Assembly: GCF_039539445.1 (NCBI RefSeq)
Contig: NZ_BAABDD010000021.1
Span: 15,093 to 79,092 of the forward strand
Origin: Salinactinospora qingdaonensis
GTDB lineage: Bacteria > Actinomycetota > Actinomycetes > Streptosporangiales > Streptosporangiaceae
Direction of reading: 5' to 3'
Length of the DNA: 64,000 nt
A model generated the notes under the pieces. The model saw nothing but the letters and a program-made list of their open reading frames with translations, was not told the origin of the DNA and did not search any database. The position numbers and the translations under genes are program-made. Of the stretch, positions 1-8,213 are shown in pieces. Within the stretch, counting starts at the first letter, position 1. Each line of letters opens with the position of its first letter.

Positions 1-299
1 TCATCGAGGCGTTGACCCGTGTCGCCCGGGGCGGCGTCGCCCTGGACCCGGAGGTCGTCTCCCACCTGCTGGGCGGACGTTCCCGCGGCGACCGGCTGGA
101 GGCGCTGACCCCCCGGGAACTGGAGGTACTGGGGCTCATGGCCGAGGGACACGGCAACGCCCGGATCTGCGAGCTGCTCGGCCTGTCCACCCCGGCTGTG
201 GGCAAACACATCGGAGCGATCTTCGACAAGCTGGGACTGTCGCCCAGCGACAGTGGGCATCGCAGGGTCCAGGCGGTCCTCGCCTACCTCAACCGGTGA
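1..299 (+). CDS. LuxR/NarL-family response regulator, C-terminal fragment cut by the window edge
   Basis: Only the last ~98 codons are present. The frame is open from the first bases (codons from position 3: Ile-Glu-Ala-Leu-Thr), so the gene starts outside the window. The visible part has the end of a receiver domain (helix 5 region RVARGGVALDPEVV) and a complete LuxR-type helix-turn-helix (LTPRELEVLGLMAEGHGNA to the DKLGLSPSD region), which binds DNA in two-component regulators. The phosphoacceptor cannot be checked. The stop at 297-299 overlaps by 11 nt the 3' end of the convergent regulator on the minus strand. The partner kinase, if there is one, would lie to the left. The family call is secure; its target is unknown. 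Confidence 0.85.
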   Translation, partial: IEALTRVARGGVALDPEVVSHLLGGRSRGDRLEALTPRELEVLGLMAEGHGNARICELLGLSTPAVGKHIGAIFDKLGLSPSDSGHRRVQAVLAYLNR

Positions 300-3200
300 T
301 CCCCGAAGGCCCCGCCGCGTCGGCGCGGGCGCCCTCGGCGTAGTACCGGTCGAACCCCGCGCTGCCCAGCTCCTCGGTCAACGCTCGGACCAGGGCGCGC
401 ACGCGCGGGCTGCCCTCGTCATAGCGACCCCCCATGCGCGCGGCCACCCCGAGCATGCGCGCCGCCTCGACGGGGGCGCCCTCGTGGCGCAACACGTCGG
501 CGAACAGTTCGGCCGCTCGGGCCCGAACAGCGGCGTTGCCCAGGTGCTCGGCCGCCCGCATGGCCTCCTGTGCCGCTTGGCGCGCCTGCGCGACCCGGCC
601 TTGGGCCAGTGCGATAGCCCCTGCCTGGCTCAGAACCTCCCGGCGCAGGTAGCCCGCATCCACCAACGTGTCACCGAGTAGCTCCCTGGCCTGGGACAGC
701 AGCCTGTTCGCCCCGGTAATGTCCCCTCGCGCCAGTGCCAGATCGCTCATGGCGACCGTGCACAGGATGCGGTGCTCGATCGCGGCGGTCTCGGCTGAGC
801 CGAGCAGGCCGCTGAAGACCTCCTCCGCCTCGGTGAACCGCTCGGCGCGCACCAGTTCGGTGCCCAGCCGGATCAGGTTCGACGTCAGGTTCTCGGTCGA
901 GCCGACCGACCGCTCCAACTCCACGGCCTCGTAGAGGCTGCGCACCGCGTTCTCGGTTTGGGCGCGCAGCGACTGGAACCCGGCGAGGGCGGCGACGAGC
1001 TGGGCGGTCATCCACCGATCGCCCAGCTCGCGGAAGGCGCTCGTCGCCGCCTCCGTGTGGGTTTCCGCCGCGGTCACGTCTCCGGTGTGCTCGGCGACCA
1101 GGGCCAGTGAGGCCAGCCCCGCGGCACGCACCCATGGATGGGAGTGGCCTAGGGCGATCTCGGCGTCGGCGCGCACGCTGGCGTGGTCTCCCACGAGCAG
1201 CCGGTACTTGGGAGCGATCATGGCCAGCGGCGGAAAGCTCGCCAGGGCATCCTCGAGGTCGGGAGGAGAAACCTCCGGACCTGCCGCGGAGCGCATCCCC
1301 GCAGCGGAGACCGGCAAGATCGCCCGGACAGCGGCGAACACCCCCTGGGACGTACCGGGAATCTCCTCGGCCGCGCCGGTGAGCTCGTCGAACCAGTGCT
1401 CGGCCTCGGCGTAGCGTCCACGGATGACCCAGTACCAGCTCAGCGCCAAGGCGATGCGCGCGGCCTGGGAGGAGTGCCCGTGCCGGGATGCGTGCCGCAT
1501 GGTCTCGGCCAGGTTGTCGTGCTCGGTGTCGAGCAGCCGCAGTGCGTGGAGCTGCCCGTGGCCGAGCAGGAGTGGAGCGGCCTCCTCGGCGAGCTGGACG
1601 AAATAGCGGGTCGCCGCGGCCCGCGCCCTCGCCTCTTCGCCGGCATCGTCGAGTCGCTCCGCCAGGTAGACCCGCGGGGTCTCCATCAGCCGGTAGCGGT
1701 CCTCGCCGCTCGCCGAGTCCACCGCCTGCACCAGCGACTTGTCCGCCAGCGTCGAGAGGAGGTAAGGCACATCGGTCTCGGTGACGTCGCTGCCGTCGCA
1801 CACGGCCGCCGCGCTGGCCACGGTGGCGCCACCGGGCAGGATCGACAGGCGCCGGGCCAGCAGGCTTTCGTGCTCGGTCAGCAGGTTCCAGCTCCAGTCC
1901 AAGACGGCGCGCAGGGTGCGGTGCCGGGTGGGGACGGAGCGGCGCACCTCCGAGAGCAGCCGGAAGCGGGCGTCGAGGTGACGGGCCACCTGCTGGACGG
2001 TCATCGACCGGGTACGGGCCGCCGCGAGTTCGATGGCCAGCGGGAGGCCGTCGAGGCGGCGGCAGATCTCGGCGATCGCCGCGGCGTCGTCGGCGTCGAC
2101 GGTCAGGCCCGGCCGCGCCAGGGAGGCCAGATCGGTGAACATCGCGACGGCCTCGTCCTCCCCATCGCCTCGGCCTCCCACCTTGAGCGGCCCGACCCGC
2201 ACGAGGGCCTCGCCGTTGACGGCGATGGGCTCGCGGCTGGTGGCCAAGACACGCAGCTCGGGGCAGGCGGCCAGGAGCCGCACAGCGATGTCGGCGACCC
2301 CCTCGGCCAGATGCTCGCAGTTGTCGAGGACGAGGAGCGTGCGGCTGCCCGAGAGGGCGGAGACGAGTTGAGCGAAACGGTCGTGGCCGGAGAGGTCCTG
2401 CGACAGCAGGGGCAGGCCGCCGGCTCCCACGGCCGCCGCGATCGCCTCCGCGATGTTGCCCTCTTCCCGCAGCGGGGCCAGCTCGACGAAGTGCACCTGG
2501 GTGGCGGGGCCGGCGCCTTGGGCGAACTCGGCGGCGATGCGGGTCTTGCCGACACCTCCGGGACCGATCAGTGTCACCAGCCGTGCTCGGCGCATCAGCT
2601 CCTTGATCGTGGCCAGCTCCTCTTGCCTGCCGAAGAAACGGGTCAGGAACGGACTGTGCCACTCTCGGGAGCGGGGTGTGGCGGAACCGCGCAGGATGTC
2701 GGTGTGGAGCTCGCGTATCCAGGCGGGCGGATCGGCGCCGAGTTCGGTGGCCAGCGTGGACCTGAGGTTCTCGTAGACGGTGAGGGCTTCGCTCTCGCGG
2801 CCCTCGCGGTGCAGCACGCCCATGAGAAGGCCATGGCTGCGTTCGCGGAGCGGATAGGCGTCGCACAGCGAACGCAGCTCGGTGATGGAGCCAAGAGGGG
2901 GCGTCGAGTGCGACTCCGCCTCGATACGGTCCTCCACGGCCGTGAGCCGAAGCTCGTCCAGCCGTAGCGCCGCCTCGTGGGTGAGCTCCGCCGCCACCCC
3001 GGAGAAAGGGGTCCCGCGCCATAGGGCGAGCGCGTCGCGCAGCACCCCCGCGGCTTGCCCGGGCGCCCCCTCCCGCAGCAGTCGCGCCCCTTCGGCCGCG
3101 AGCCGCTCGAAGACGTTGACGTCGACGTCCTCCTCGGAGATGTCGAGCAGGTAGCCACCGGCGCGCATCACGGGTCCGATATCGCCGGCCCCGTGCTCAT

Positions 3201-3423
3201 GCAGCCTGCGGCGCGTCCGCGAGACGAGCCGTTGCAGGGCACCGACTCCGTCACCGGGGGGCCGGCCGTTCCACAGCTCGTCGATGAGAACGTCTCTGGG
3301 CACCACCCGCCCGGGAGCCAGGGCCAATCGGGCAAGGAGCGAGACAGCGCGGCCACTACCAAGCGGTAGCGCCTGCCCCTGTCCGTCTCGCACCTCGAAA
3401 GGCCCTAGCATTGCGACACGCAC
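289..3423 (-). CDS. Large AfsR/SARP-type transcriptional regulator (wHTH-BTAD-NB-ARC ATPase-TPR)
   Basis: About 1044 residues from GTG 3423 (VRVAMLGPFEV). The frame stays open to 3588, but those extra 55 residues are Arg-rich and lie before the first strand of the DNA-binding fold. Order: OmpR-like winged helix (~1-95, LARLALAPGRVV), bacterial transcriptional activation domain (~100-250, GGYLLDISEEDVDVNVFE), STAND/NB-ARC ATPase with P-loop GPGGVGKT (~282) and Walker B LLVLDNCEHL (~360), then a long alpha-helical TPR-like C-terminus (~520-1044, repeated ALARGDITGA/AQEAMRAAEH-type helices). In this family the ATPase/TPR half gates DNA binding by the N-terminal SARP half. It is divergent from the hydrolase at 3910. 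Being next to an antibiotic cluster suggests a role in switching it on, but no binding site is identified. Confidence 0.88.
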   Translation of the reverse strand: MRVAMLGPFEVRDGQGQALPLGSGRAVSLLARLALAPGRVVPRDVLIDELWNGRPPGDGVGALQRLVSRTRRRLHEHGAGDIGPVMRAGGYLLDISEEDVDVNVFERLAAEGARLLREGAPGQAAGVLRDALALWRGTPFSGVAAELTHEAALRLDELRLTAVEDRIEAESHSTPPLGSITELRSLCDAYPLRERSHGLLMGVLHREGRESEALTVYENLRSTLATELGADPPAWIRELHTDILRGSATPRSREWHSPFLTRFFGRQEELATIKELMRRARLVTLIGPGGVGKTRIAAEFAQGAGPATQVHFVELAPLREEGNIAEAIAAAVGAGGLPLLSQDLSGHDRFAQLVSALSGSRTLLVLDNCEHLAEGVADIAVRLLAACPELRVLATSREPIAVNGEALVRVGPLKVGGRGDGEDEAVAMFTDLASLARPGLTVDADDAAAIAEICRRLDGLPLAIELAAARTRSMTVQQVARHLDARFRLLSEVRRSVPTRHRTLRAVLDWSWNLLTEHESLLARRLSILPGGATVASAAAVCDGSDVTETDVPYLLSTLADKSLVQAVDSASGEDRYRLMETPRVYLAERLDDAGEEARARAAATRYFVQLAEEAAPLLLGHGQLHALRLLDTEHDNLAETMRHASRHGHSSQAARIALALSWYWVIRGRYAEAEHWFDELTGAAEEIPGTSQGVFAAVRAILPVSAAGMRSAAGPEVSPPDLEDALASFPPLAMIAPKYRLLVGDHASVRADAEIALGHSHPWVRAAGLASLALVAEHTGDVTAAETHTEAATSAFRELGDRWMTAQLVAALAGFQSLRAQTENAVRSLYEAVELERSVGSTENLTSNLIRLGTELVRAERFTEAEEVFSGLLGSAETAAIEHRILCTVAMSDLALARGDITGANRLLSQARELLGDTLVDAGYLRREVLSQAGAIALAQGRVAQARQAAQEAMRAAEHLGNAAVRARAAELFADVLRHEGAPVEAARMLGVAARMGGRYDEGSPRVRALVRALTEELGSAGFDRYYAEGARADAAGPSGITG

Positions 3424-3909
3424 GCCCGTCAATGTGCCAGAGTCCCGGTTGCGGAACAAACAGGGGGCAGCACGGGTAGGGGCTTCCCTACGCCCTCGAA
3501 CGTTCTTCCACTGCGACTCCTGGAACGCGGGGGAGAGACGGCGAGCCAGCGCAGCCCGCCCTAGCGAATAACGAGCGAGCCGCCGCACAGGACAAAGTCA
3601 CGCCGACATGTGAGCGAATTCCTAGTTGTTGACAGTTGTTCCTGTGCTTGTCGTGTGCTGATGTCGGACAGTCAGTATGCCATATCAAACGCCGGGTTCG
3701 CCGAATCGTGTATCCATTTCGAGGGCTGCTTCGCTTTTACCGGCATGTCGAGTGATCAGGAGAAATCCTCGCCATGCGAGGGGTATCAGTGAAACTACCT
3801 GTTCTTTCGGCTCAGTGTTGACGTGTGGATTTCGGTATCGAATATTCAAGGGGTGGTGGACCGGAAAACGCTGAGGTCGTCCACTGTAGGCTTTGTAAGG
3901 AGTGGTGAT
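3424..3909. other. Divergent intergenic region, no gene
   Basis: This stretch separates the minus-strand regulator from the plus-strand secreted hydrolase and should hold promoters for both. Its base composition is lower in GC than its neighbours (for example around 3600-3720 and 3820-3860). A perfect TTGACA lies at 3629-3634, but no convincing TANNNT stands 16-19 bp downstream. The short open frames here show no protein-like composition. Confidence 0.5.
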
Positions 3910-4764
3910 ATGAGATCACGGAATTTGGCTCGCCGAACGTCGACCGTGCTTATCGGCTTGCTGGTGGCCGCCTTCCTCGTTCCGGTGTCGGCAACCTCTG
4001 CCGCCGCCTTCCTCACGCCCGGGGGCGGCTCGGGCCCCTACCCCGCTGAATACGAGACCACCTTCCGACTTCCCGAGCACACGATCTACCGGCCCGTCAC
4101 CCTTCCCGAGAACGAGCAGTTGCCGATCGTCGCGTGGGGCAACGGCGCGTGCCAAGCCGACGGCACGATGTTCGAGGAGATCCTCACCGAGTTCGCCTCG
4201 CACGGGTTCCTCGTCATCGCCAACGGCAGCCCGGATGGCTTTGGCAGCACCGACGCCGAGATGCTTACCGAGTCCATCGACTGGGCCATTGACGAGAACG
4301 ACCGCTGGTTCAGCGAGTACCGCGGCCACATCGACACCGACAGCGTCGCTGTCATGGGTCAGTCCTGCGGTGGTCTGGAGACCTACGAGGTGGCCGACGA
4401 CCCCCGCATCACCACCACCGTGCTGTGGAACAGCGGCCTGCTCAACGATGCTGACAACTACCTGCTCACCCGGTTGCACGCCCCCATCGCCTACTTCGCC
4501 GGCGGCCCCGACGACATCGCCTACGAAAACGCCATGGACGACTGGGATCGCCTGCCCGCGGGGCTGCCGGCGTTCATGGGCAATCTGGATGTCGGCCACT
4601 TCGGTACCTATGACGAAACCAACGGTGGCGAGTACGGTCGTGTCGGCACCGACTGGCTGAAGTGGCAGCTCAAGGGTGACCAAACCGCTAAACAGCAGTT
4701 CGTCGGCCCCAACTGCGGGCTCTGCTCGACCGAGTGGGACGTGCGGCAGAAGAACCTGAGCTAA
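3910..4764 (+). CDS. Secreted alpha/beta-hydrolase (cutinase/polyester-hydrolase or chlorophyllase-like fold)
   Basis: 284 residues from ATG 3910, preceded by AAGGAG at 3897-3902 with a 7-nt spacer. The longer frame from 3823 has no such site. Residues 1-33 form a signal peptide: Arg-rich start, hydrophobic core LIGLLVAAFLVPV, cleavage near ATSAAA. The mature part shows an alpha/beta-hydrolase core: oxyanion-loop region VAWGNGACQADG (~75-85), nucleophile elbow GQSCGG with Ser152, a candidate acid in GGPDD (~199-202) and a candidate His in DVGHFGT (His230). Cysteines near the C-terminus (NCGLCS) could form a disulphide. Substrate unknown; an ester or polyester is likely for this fold. It stands alone and is followed by hairpins at 4780 and 4939. 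It may have no part in the antibiotic pathway. Confidence 0.8.
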   Translation: MRSRNLARRTSTVLIGLLVAAFLVPVSATSAAAFLTPGGGSGPYPAEYETTFRLPEHTIYRPVTLPENEQLPIVAWGNGACQADGTMFEEILTEFASHGFLVIANGSPDGFGSTDAEMLTESIDWAIDENDRWFSEYRGHIDTDSVAVMGQSCGGLETYEVADDPRITTTVLWNSGLLNDADNYLLTRLHAPIAYFAGGPDDIAYENAMDDWDRLPAGLPAFMGNLDVGHFGTYDETNGGEYGRVGTDWLKWQLKGDQTAKQQFVGPNCGLCSTEWDVRQKNLS

Positions 4765-4779
4765 CACACTCCCCCGCAC

Positions 4780-4797
4780 GGGGCGTTTCGGCGCCCC
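4780..4797 (+). terminator. Short GC-rich hairpin after the hydrolase gene
   Basis: GGGGCG (4780-4785) and CGCCCC (4792-4797) pair perfectly around a 6-nt loop, 15 nt after the stop codon. There is no T-tract, as is common for actinomycete terminators. Confidence 0.5.
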
Positions 4798-4938
4798 CAT
4801 CGAGCTGTCCCGTCCGCGGCACGCCCGGCTGGGAACGTCGCCGCCTTCCCCCTCCTTCGCCCCCGACCCGGGGTGAAGGCACCATCCCCGCGATACCTGC
4901 GAGGACGGCGCCGGGCAGCAGTGCCCAGGGACAGGAGA

Positions 4939-4972
4939 GAAGGGCCGACCGGACACACCCGGTCGGCCCTTC
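4939..4972. terminator. Strong 14-bp perfect hairpin, probable bidirectional terminator
   Basis: GAAGGGCCGACCGG (4939-4952) is exactly complementary to 4959-4972, with a 6-nt loop. It is the strongest simple hairpin between the hydrolase and the ABC-F gene, and probably insulates the antibiotic region from its left neighbour. Confidence 0.7.
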
Positions 4973-5317
4973 GGCCGGTCCCGTGCCGACCGACCCGCCG
5001 CACTCTTCCCGGGCGGGGCAGAGCCTCGACGTCGCCCGCCGCGGAGGGCAGGCCCCGGCCTCCCGCTCGACGGCGCCCCGCTGGGAGAAGCCGTGCTTCA
5101 CCGCGACGCGGGTGGGCGAGCCACCCGACCTCTCGCCGGCGGTTGCGTCTTCGTCCGGACCGCCTCTCGGCTTCCCAAGCAGGATTTTCCGGGTGTCCTA
5201 TAATCGATAATTGCCAGGTTCACAAGGGGCGAAATAGGGGACGGGTGGCCAGAGTCCAGACCTCGGCTGCGCAACGCCGTCGGCCGCACGTGTCGTTTAT
5301 GGGCGCGGTTAATGCGG
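4973..5317. other. Intergenic region upstream of the ABC-F attenuator; one consensus -10 box
   Basis: No gene is seen. A perfect TATAAT is at 5199-5204, rare in DNA this GC-rich. No good -35 hexamer lies 16-18 bp upstream, so it is a candidate weak or activator-dependent promoter with a start near 5211. The transcript would run into the leader at 5330 and the ABC-F gene. Confidence 0.35.
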
Positions 5318-5415
5318 TAGACTGCCACCATGCTCTCCTGACACCGCAAACTTCGGCCGTACGTGAGGCGCCCCCTGCTCCGAGGGGAAGTCAGCCCCGG
5401 CGGCTTTTCGCTTTT
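5318..5415 (+). promoter_or_regulatory. Probable antibiotic-responsive attenuator: leaderless uORF plus competing hairpins
   Basis: A -10 box TAGACT (5318-5323) is six bases before ATG 5330, so transcription may start on the A of that ATG. The ATG opens a three-codon uORF, Met-Leu-Ser-stop (5330-5341). Downstream, CCCCT (5372-5376) can pair with AGGGG (5383-5387). The same GGGG (5384-5387) can instead pair with CCCC (5395-5398), extended by CCG (5380-5382) with CGG (5401-5403), and this second hairpin runs into CTTTTCGCTTTT (5404-5415). The two hairpins exclude each other, as in leader-peptide attenuators of ribosome-protection genes. The stems are short and I see no clear third arm, so the mechanism is inferred. 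Confidence 0.45.
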
Positions 5416-5453
5416 CGGTCTACTGATCATTCTTCTTGAGCGTTAGGTGTCTT

Positions 5454-7067
5454 GTGTCCAACGCGCCTTTTTTGCGAGCCGACGACCTTGTCAAGTACTA
5501 CGCAGAACGCCTTGTCCTGGACGGAGTGTCTATAACCGCCGCACCGGGCCAGCGCATCGGCCTCGTCGGCGAAAACGGCGTCGGGAAATCGACGCTGCTG
5601 CGCCTACTCGCCGGCGTCGAGGAACCCGACTCCGGCTCGATTCACCGTCCTCCCGACTGCGGGTTCTTGTGGCAGGACCTGCCTTATCCCCCCGAAGCCA
5701 GTGTGCAGGACGTCATCGACGACGCGCTGCGGGAGATCCGCGCGGCCAAGACGCGGTTGGATGCGCTCACCGAGCACATGGAACGCAGCCCCGATGACAC
5801 CACGGCACTGGCCGAGTACGGTGACCTGCTCGAATGGGCTCAAGACCACGGTCTGTGGGACGCCGACCGGCGGGCGAAAGTCGTGCTCGCCGGTCTCGGC
5901 CTGGGCGAGGTAGACCCCGGTCGGCGCCTGGGCGCGCTCTCCGGAGGGCAGCGCGCCCGGTTGGCGCTGGCCGCCCTGTTGACCCGCCAACCGCGAGCGA
6001 TGCTGCTGGACGAGCCCACCAACCATCTCGACGACGAGGCGATCGGTTTCCTGGAGCGCCAACTGGCGGCGCTGCCGGGAACAGTGATCGTGGCCAGCCA
6101 CGACCGCGTGTTTTTAGAGGAGGTGTGCACCGACATCGTCGACCTCGACCCCTCCAGGGAGGGAGTCACCCGCTACGGTGGCGCCTACAGCGACTACCTG
6201 CAAGCCAAGGCCCGCGAGTACCAGCGCTGGCAGGAGCAGTACGCCGCCGAGCAGCAGGAGCTCAAGGAGTTGCGCACGGCGGTCGAGGTCACGGCCCGCT
6301 CGGTCGGCCACGCTCGGGCGAGTACCGACAACAACAAGATGGCCTACGACCGCCATGGCGGTCGGGTGCAAAAGCAGATCTCCCGGCGGGTGCGCAACGC
6401 CCAGCAGCGGTTGGACGAACTTACCCGTACCCAGGTGCGCAAACCCCCGACACCGTTGCGGTTCGCAGCGTCGCTCACCGCGGAGCCGCCTCCCGACCAA
6501 CGCGCCCTTTCGCTGCGCCAGGTGGAGATTCCCGGTCGGTTGCAGGTCGACCACCTTGAGGTGTCCACCTCGTCGCGGCTCATGGTCACCGGTCCCAACG
6601 GTGCGGGCAAATCCACGCTGCTCAATCTGCTCGCCGGGCGGCTGGCCCCGACGAAGGGCGAGGTCCACCACGCCAAAGGTATCCGCGTCGCGCTGCTGGA
6701 CCAGGAGGTCGTCTTCGACGACGACCACGCAAGCCCGCGCGAGCTCTACAGCGCGGCGGCCGGCCCTTCGGCGGCGCCGCTGTCACAGCTTGGGCTGTTG
6801 CCGCGACGGGAGCTGCAACGTCCGGTCGGGCTGCTGTCGACCGGGCAACGTCGGCGGGTCGCACTCGCCCTGGTGCTCGCCCACCCTCCCGATGTCCTGC
6901 TGCTGGACGAGCCCACCAACCATCTGTCGCTGCGCTTGGTGGAAGAACTCGAAGACGCCCTGCGCACCGCTGCCGGGGCCATTGTCGTGGCCACCCATGA
7001 CCGGTGGCTGCGCCGTACCTGGGAGGGGGCCGAACTCCCCCTGACCGCGGGCAAGATCGCGGCCTGA
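5454..7067 (+). CDS. ABC-F ATPase, ribosome-protection antibiotic resistance type
   Basis: About 537 residues from GTG 5454, with TTAGGTG just upstream; the frame is open from TTG 5436. Two nucleotide-binding domains and no membrane segments. NBD1: Walker A GENGVGKST, signature LSGGQRARLAL, Walker B LLLDEPTNHLD, switch SHDRVF. NBD2: GPNGAGKST, signature LSTGQRRRVAL, LLLDEPTNHLS, THDRWL. Between them is a long charged coiled-coil linker (roughly AKAREYQRWQEQYAAEQQE to QRLDELTRTQ), the part that reaches the peptidyl-transferase centre in resistance ABC-Fs. Members protect ribosomes from macrolides, lincosamides, pleuromutilins or streptogramin A. Next to this biosynthetic operon it is most simply the self-resistance gene. 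One leucine is a TTA codon (6114-6116). Expression is probably controlled by the leader at 5318-5415. Confidence 0.92.
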   Translation: MSNAPFLRADDLVKYYAERLVLDGVSITAAPGQRIGLVGENGVGKSTLLRLLAGVEEPDSGSIHRPPDCGFLWQDLPYPPEASVQDVIDDALREIRAAKTRLDALTEHMERSPDDTTALAEYGDLLEWAQDHGLWDADRRAKVVLAGLGLGEVDPGRRLGALSGGQRARLALAALLTRQPRAMLLDEPTNHLDDEAIGFLERQLAALPGTVIVASHDRVFLEEVCTDIVDLDPSREGVTRYGGAYSDYLQAKAREYQRWQEQYAAEQQELKELRTAVEVTARSVGHARASTDNNKMAYDRHGGRVQKQISRRVRNAQQRLDELTRTQVRKPPTPLRFAASLTAEPPPDQRALSLRQVEIPGRLQVDHLEVSTSSRLMVTGPNGAGKSTLLNLLAGRLAPTKGEVHHAKGIRVALLDQEVVFDDDHASPRELYSAAAGPSAAPLSQLGLLPRRELQRPVGLLSTGQRRRVALALVLAHPPDVLLLDEPTNHLSLRLVEELEDALRTAAGAIVVATHDRWLRRTWEGAELPLTAGKIAA

Positions 7068-7075
7068 ACGCCGTA

Positions 7076-7108
7076 GCCCCGAAGTGCCCTAGCCCGGCGC
7101 TTCGGGGC
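7076..7108 (+). terminator. Terminator hairpin after the ABC-F gene
   Basis: GCCCCGAAG (7076-7084) is perfectly complementary to CTTCGGGGC (7100-7108); GCC/GGC inside the loop can extend it. It begins 9 nt after the ABC-F stop. Confidence 0.7.
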
Positions 7109-7201
7109 AGACCGGCCCCAGCCGACGGCATCACCAGGGGCGCGAGGCGGCTGCCCGAGGAGGCCCGAAGGTGGAAGCGACAGCGCGAGACCAGAAACTT
7201 T

Positions 7202-7248
7202 ACGTATCCGGTTGAATACCTTCTGACAGGAAGTTTAGTGTCTTGGAG
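7202..7248 (+). promoter_or_regulatory. Likely promoter of the SARP gene with an overlapping pseudopalindrome
   Basis: TTGAAT (7212-7217) and TAGTGT (7236-7241) are spaced 18 bp apart, placing the start near 7248. The -35 box lies inside the imperfect palindrome GTATCCGGTTGAATAC (7204-7219; half-sites GTATCC and GAATAC around a CCGGTT centre), which loosely resembles gamma-butyrolactone-receptor (ARE-type) operators. An operator over the -35 of a pathway SARP is a common actinomycete arrangement. Binding protein unknown; not verifiable by eye. Confidence 0.35.
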
Positions 7249-7277
7249 TGTGTGACTTCTCGGGCTTGTGTCTCTTT

Positions 7278-7321
7278 GAAAGGAGGAGCAGGACTGGATC
7301 TCTTTTTCGGAAAATCCGAAA
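7278..7321 (+). promoter_or_regulatory. Structured SARP leader: strong Shine-Dalgarno followed by a hairpin
   Basis: GAAAGGAGGAG (7278-7288) is the best ribosome-binding sequence in the area but has no ATG, GTG or TTG within 15 nt. It is followed by a perfect inverted repeat, TTTCGGA (7305-7311) and TCCGAAA (7315-7321), with a 3-nt loop. The segment lies ~75-115 nt before the most likely SARP start and may affect its translation. Confidence 0.35.
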
Positions 7322-7394
7322 CTCGATTTCTTTTGTCGTGGTTGCGGTATGGCTCCGTTGGTCAGGGTGGCTCGAACGAAAATCGGGGGCTGGA

Positions 7395-8213
7395 TTGGAT
7401 ATTCAACTGCTGGGGATGTTTTCAGTTCGGGTGGAAAACCGCTCCGTGGTGCCGACTGCTGTGATGCCGCGCCGGATGATGGCCCTGCTCGCCTCGCACG
7501 CCAACAAGGTCGTGCCCATATCTTCGTTGTGCGAGGAGTTATGGGAGGAAAGATTCCCGAGAAGTATGGAGATCACACTACAGACTTACGTTTTTCATCT
7601 TCGTACCTTGATTAATAGTGCTCTGGGTAAGACCCCTCCGGAGAACGGAGGCCTCGCCAAGAACGCTCTGGTGGCCCGGCCGGGCGGTTACCTCCTTGAC
7701 ACGCTGGGAGGAACCATTGATGCCGCAGAATTCGACAGGCTTGCTGAAGCAGGCCGTCATGCCCGGGAAGCCGGTAACTTTTCGACCGCCTCACGTCGGT
7801 TCAACGAAGCGCTGGCGCTATGGAAGGGGCCGCCCCTGACAGATGTTCAGGTCGGTCCGGTACTGGAGGCTGAGGCGGTTCGTCTGCACAGGAGTCACCT
7901 CAACCTCCTCGAATCCCGTGTTGACGTCGAGCTGCGGATGGGGCGTCACCGGGAGATGGTGCGCGAACTCACCGCCATGGTCGAGCGTTACCGCACTCAT
8001 GAAGGGTTGTCCGCCCACCTGATGATCGCGTTCTACAGGTCGGGGCGCCAACGAGAAGCGATCGAGGTCTTTCGCAGACTGCGCTTCCATCTGCTCTCGG
8101 AACTCGGAGTGGAGCCCTCGCCGCAGCTGCAACGATTGCGGCACCTGATTCTCACCAGGGACACGCGCCTCAAGGCGCCGTGTAACGACGTGGACCGTTT
8201 GACGCGTACCTGA
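7395..8213 (+). CDS. SARP-family pathway activator (small, wHTH-BTAD)
   Basis: 272 residues from TTG 7395 (LDIQLLGMFSV), where the first strand of the SARP winged helix begins. The frame is open back to GTG 7248, which falls at the predicted transcription start, so a 49-residue leaderless extension cannot be excluded. Order: OmpR-like winged helix (1-~95, MALLASHANKVV, ITLQTYVFHLR) and BTAD (~100-250, GGYLLDTLGGTIDAAEFDRL, LLSELGVEPSPQLQRLRHLIL). Proteins of this size are typically cluster-situated activators that bind direct heptad repeats near -35 regions of biosynthetic promoters. Codon use is less GC-rich than in its neighbours, and a leucine (7539-7541) is a TTA codon, predicting dependence on the bldA tRNA. 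It stands immediately before the long operon at 8764, its likely target. Confidence 0.85.
   Translation: MDIQLLGMFSVRVENRSVVPTAVMPRRMMALLASHANKVVPISSLCEELWEERFPRSMEITLQTYVFHLRTLINSALGKTPPENGGLAKNALVARPGGYLLDTLGGTIDAAEFDRLAEAGRHAREAGNFSTASRRFNEALALWKGPPLTDVQVGPVLEAEAVRLHRSHLNLLESRVDVELRMGRHREMVRELTAMVERYRTHEGLSAHLMIAFYRSGRQREAIEVFRRLRFHLLSELGVEPSPQLQRLRHLILTRDTRLKAPCNDVDRLTRT

Noticed and set aside
1183..2967. 594-codon plus-strand ORF inside the BTAD regulator
   Set aside because: Antisense shadow of a GC-rich gene; no domain, Arg/Gly/Gln-rich composition, and the opposite strand encodes a complete multi-domain regulator.
3629..3634. Perfect TTGACA as a promoter for the hydrolase
   Set aside because: No TANNNT at 16-19 bp; position is ~280 nt before the gene.
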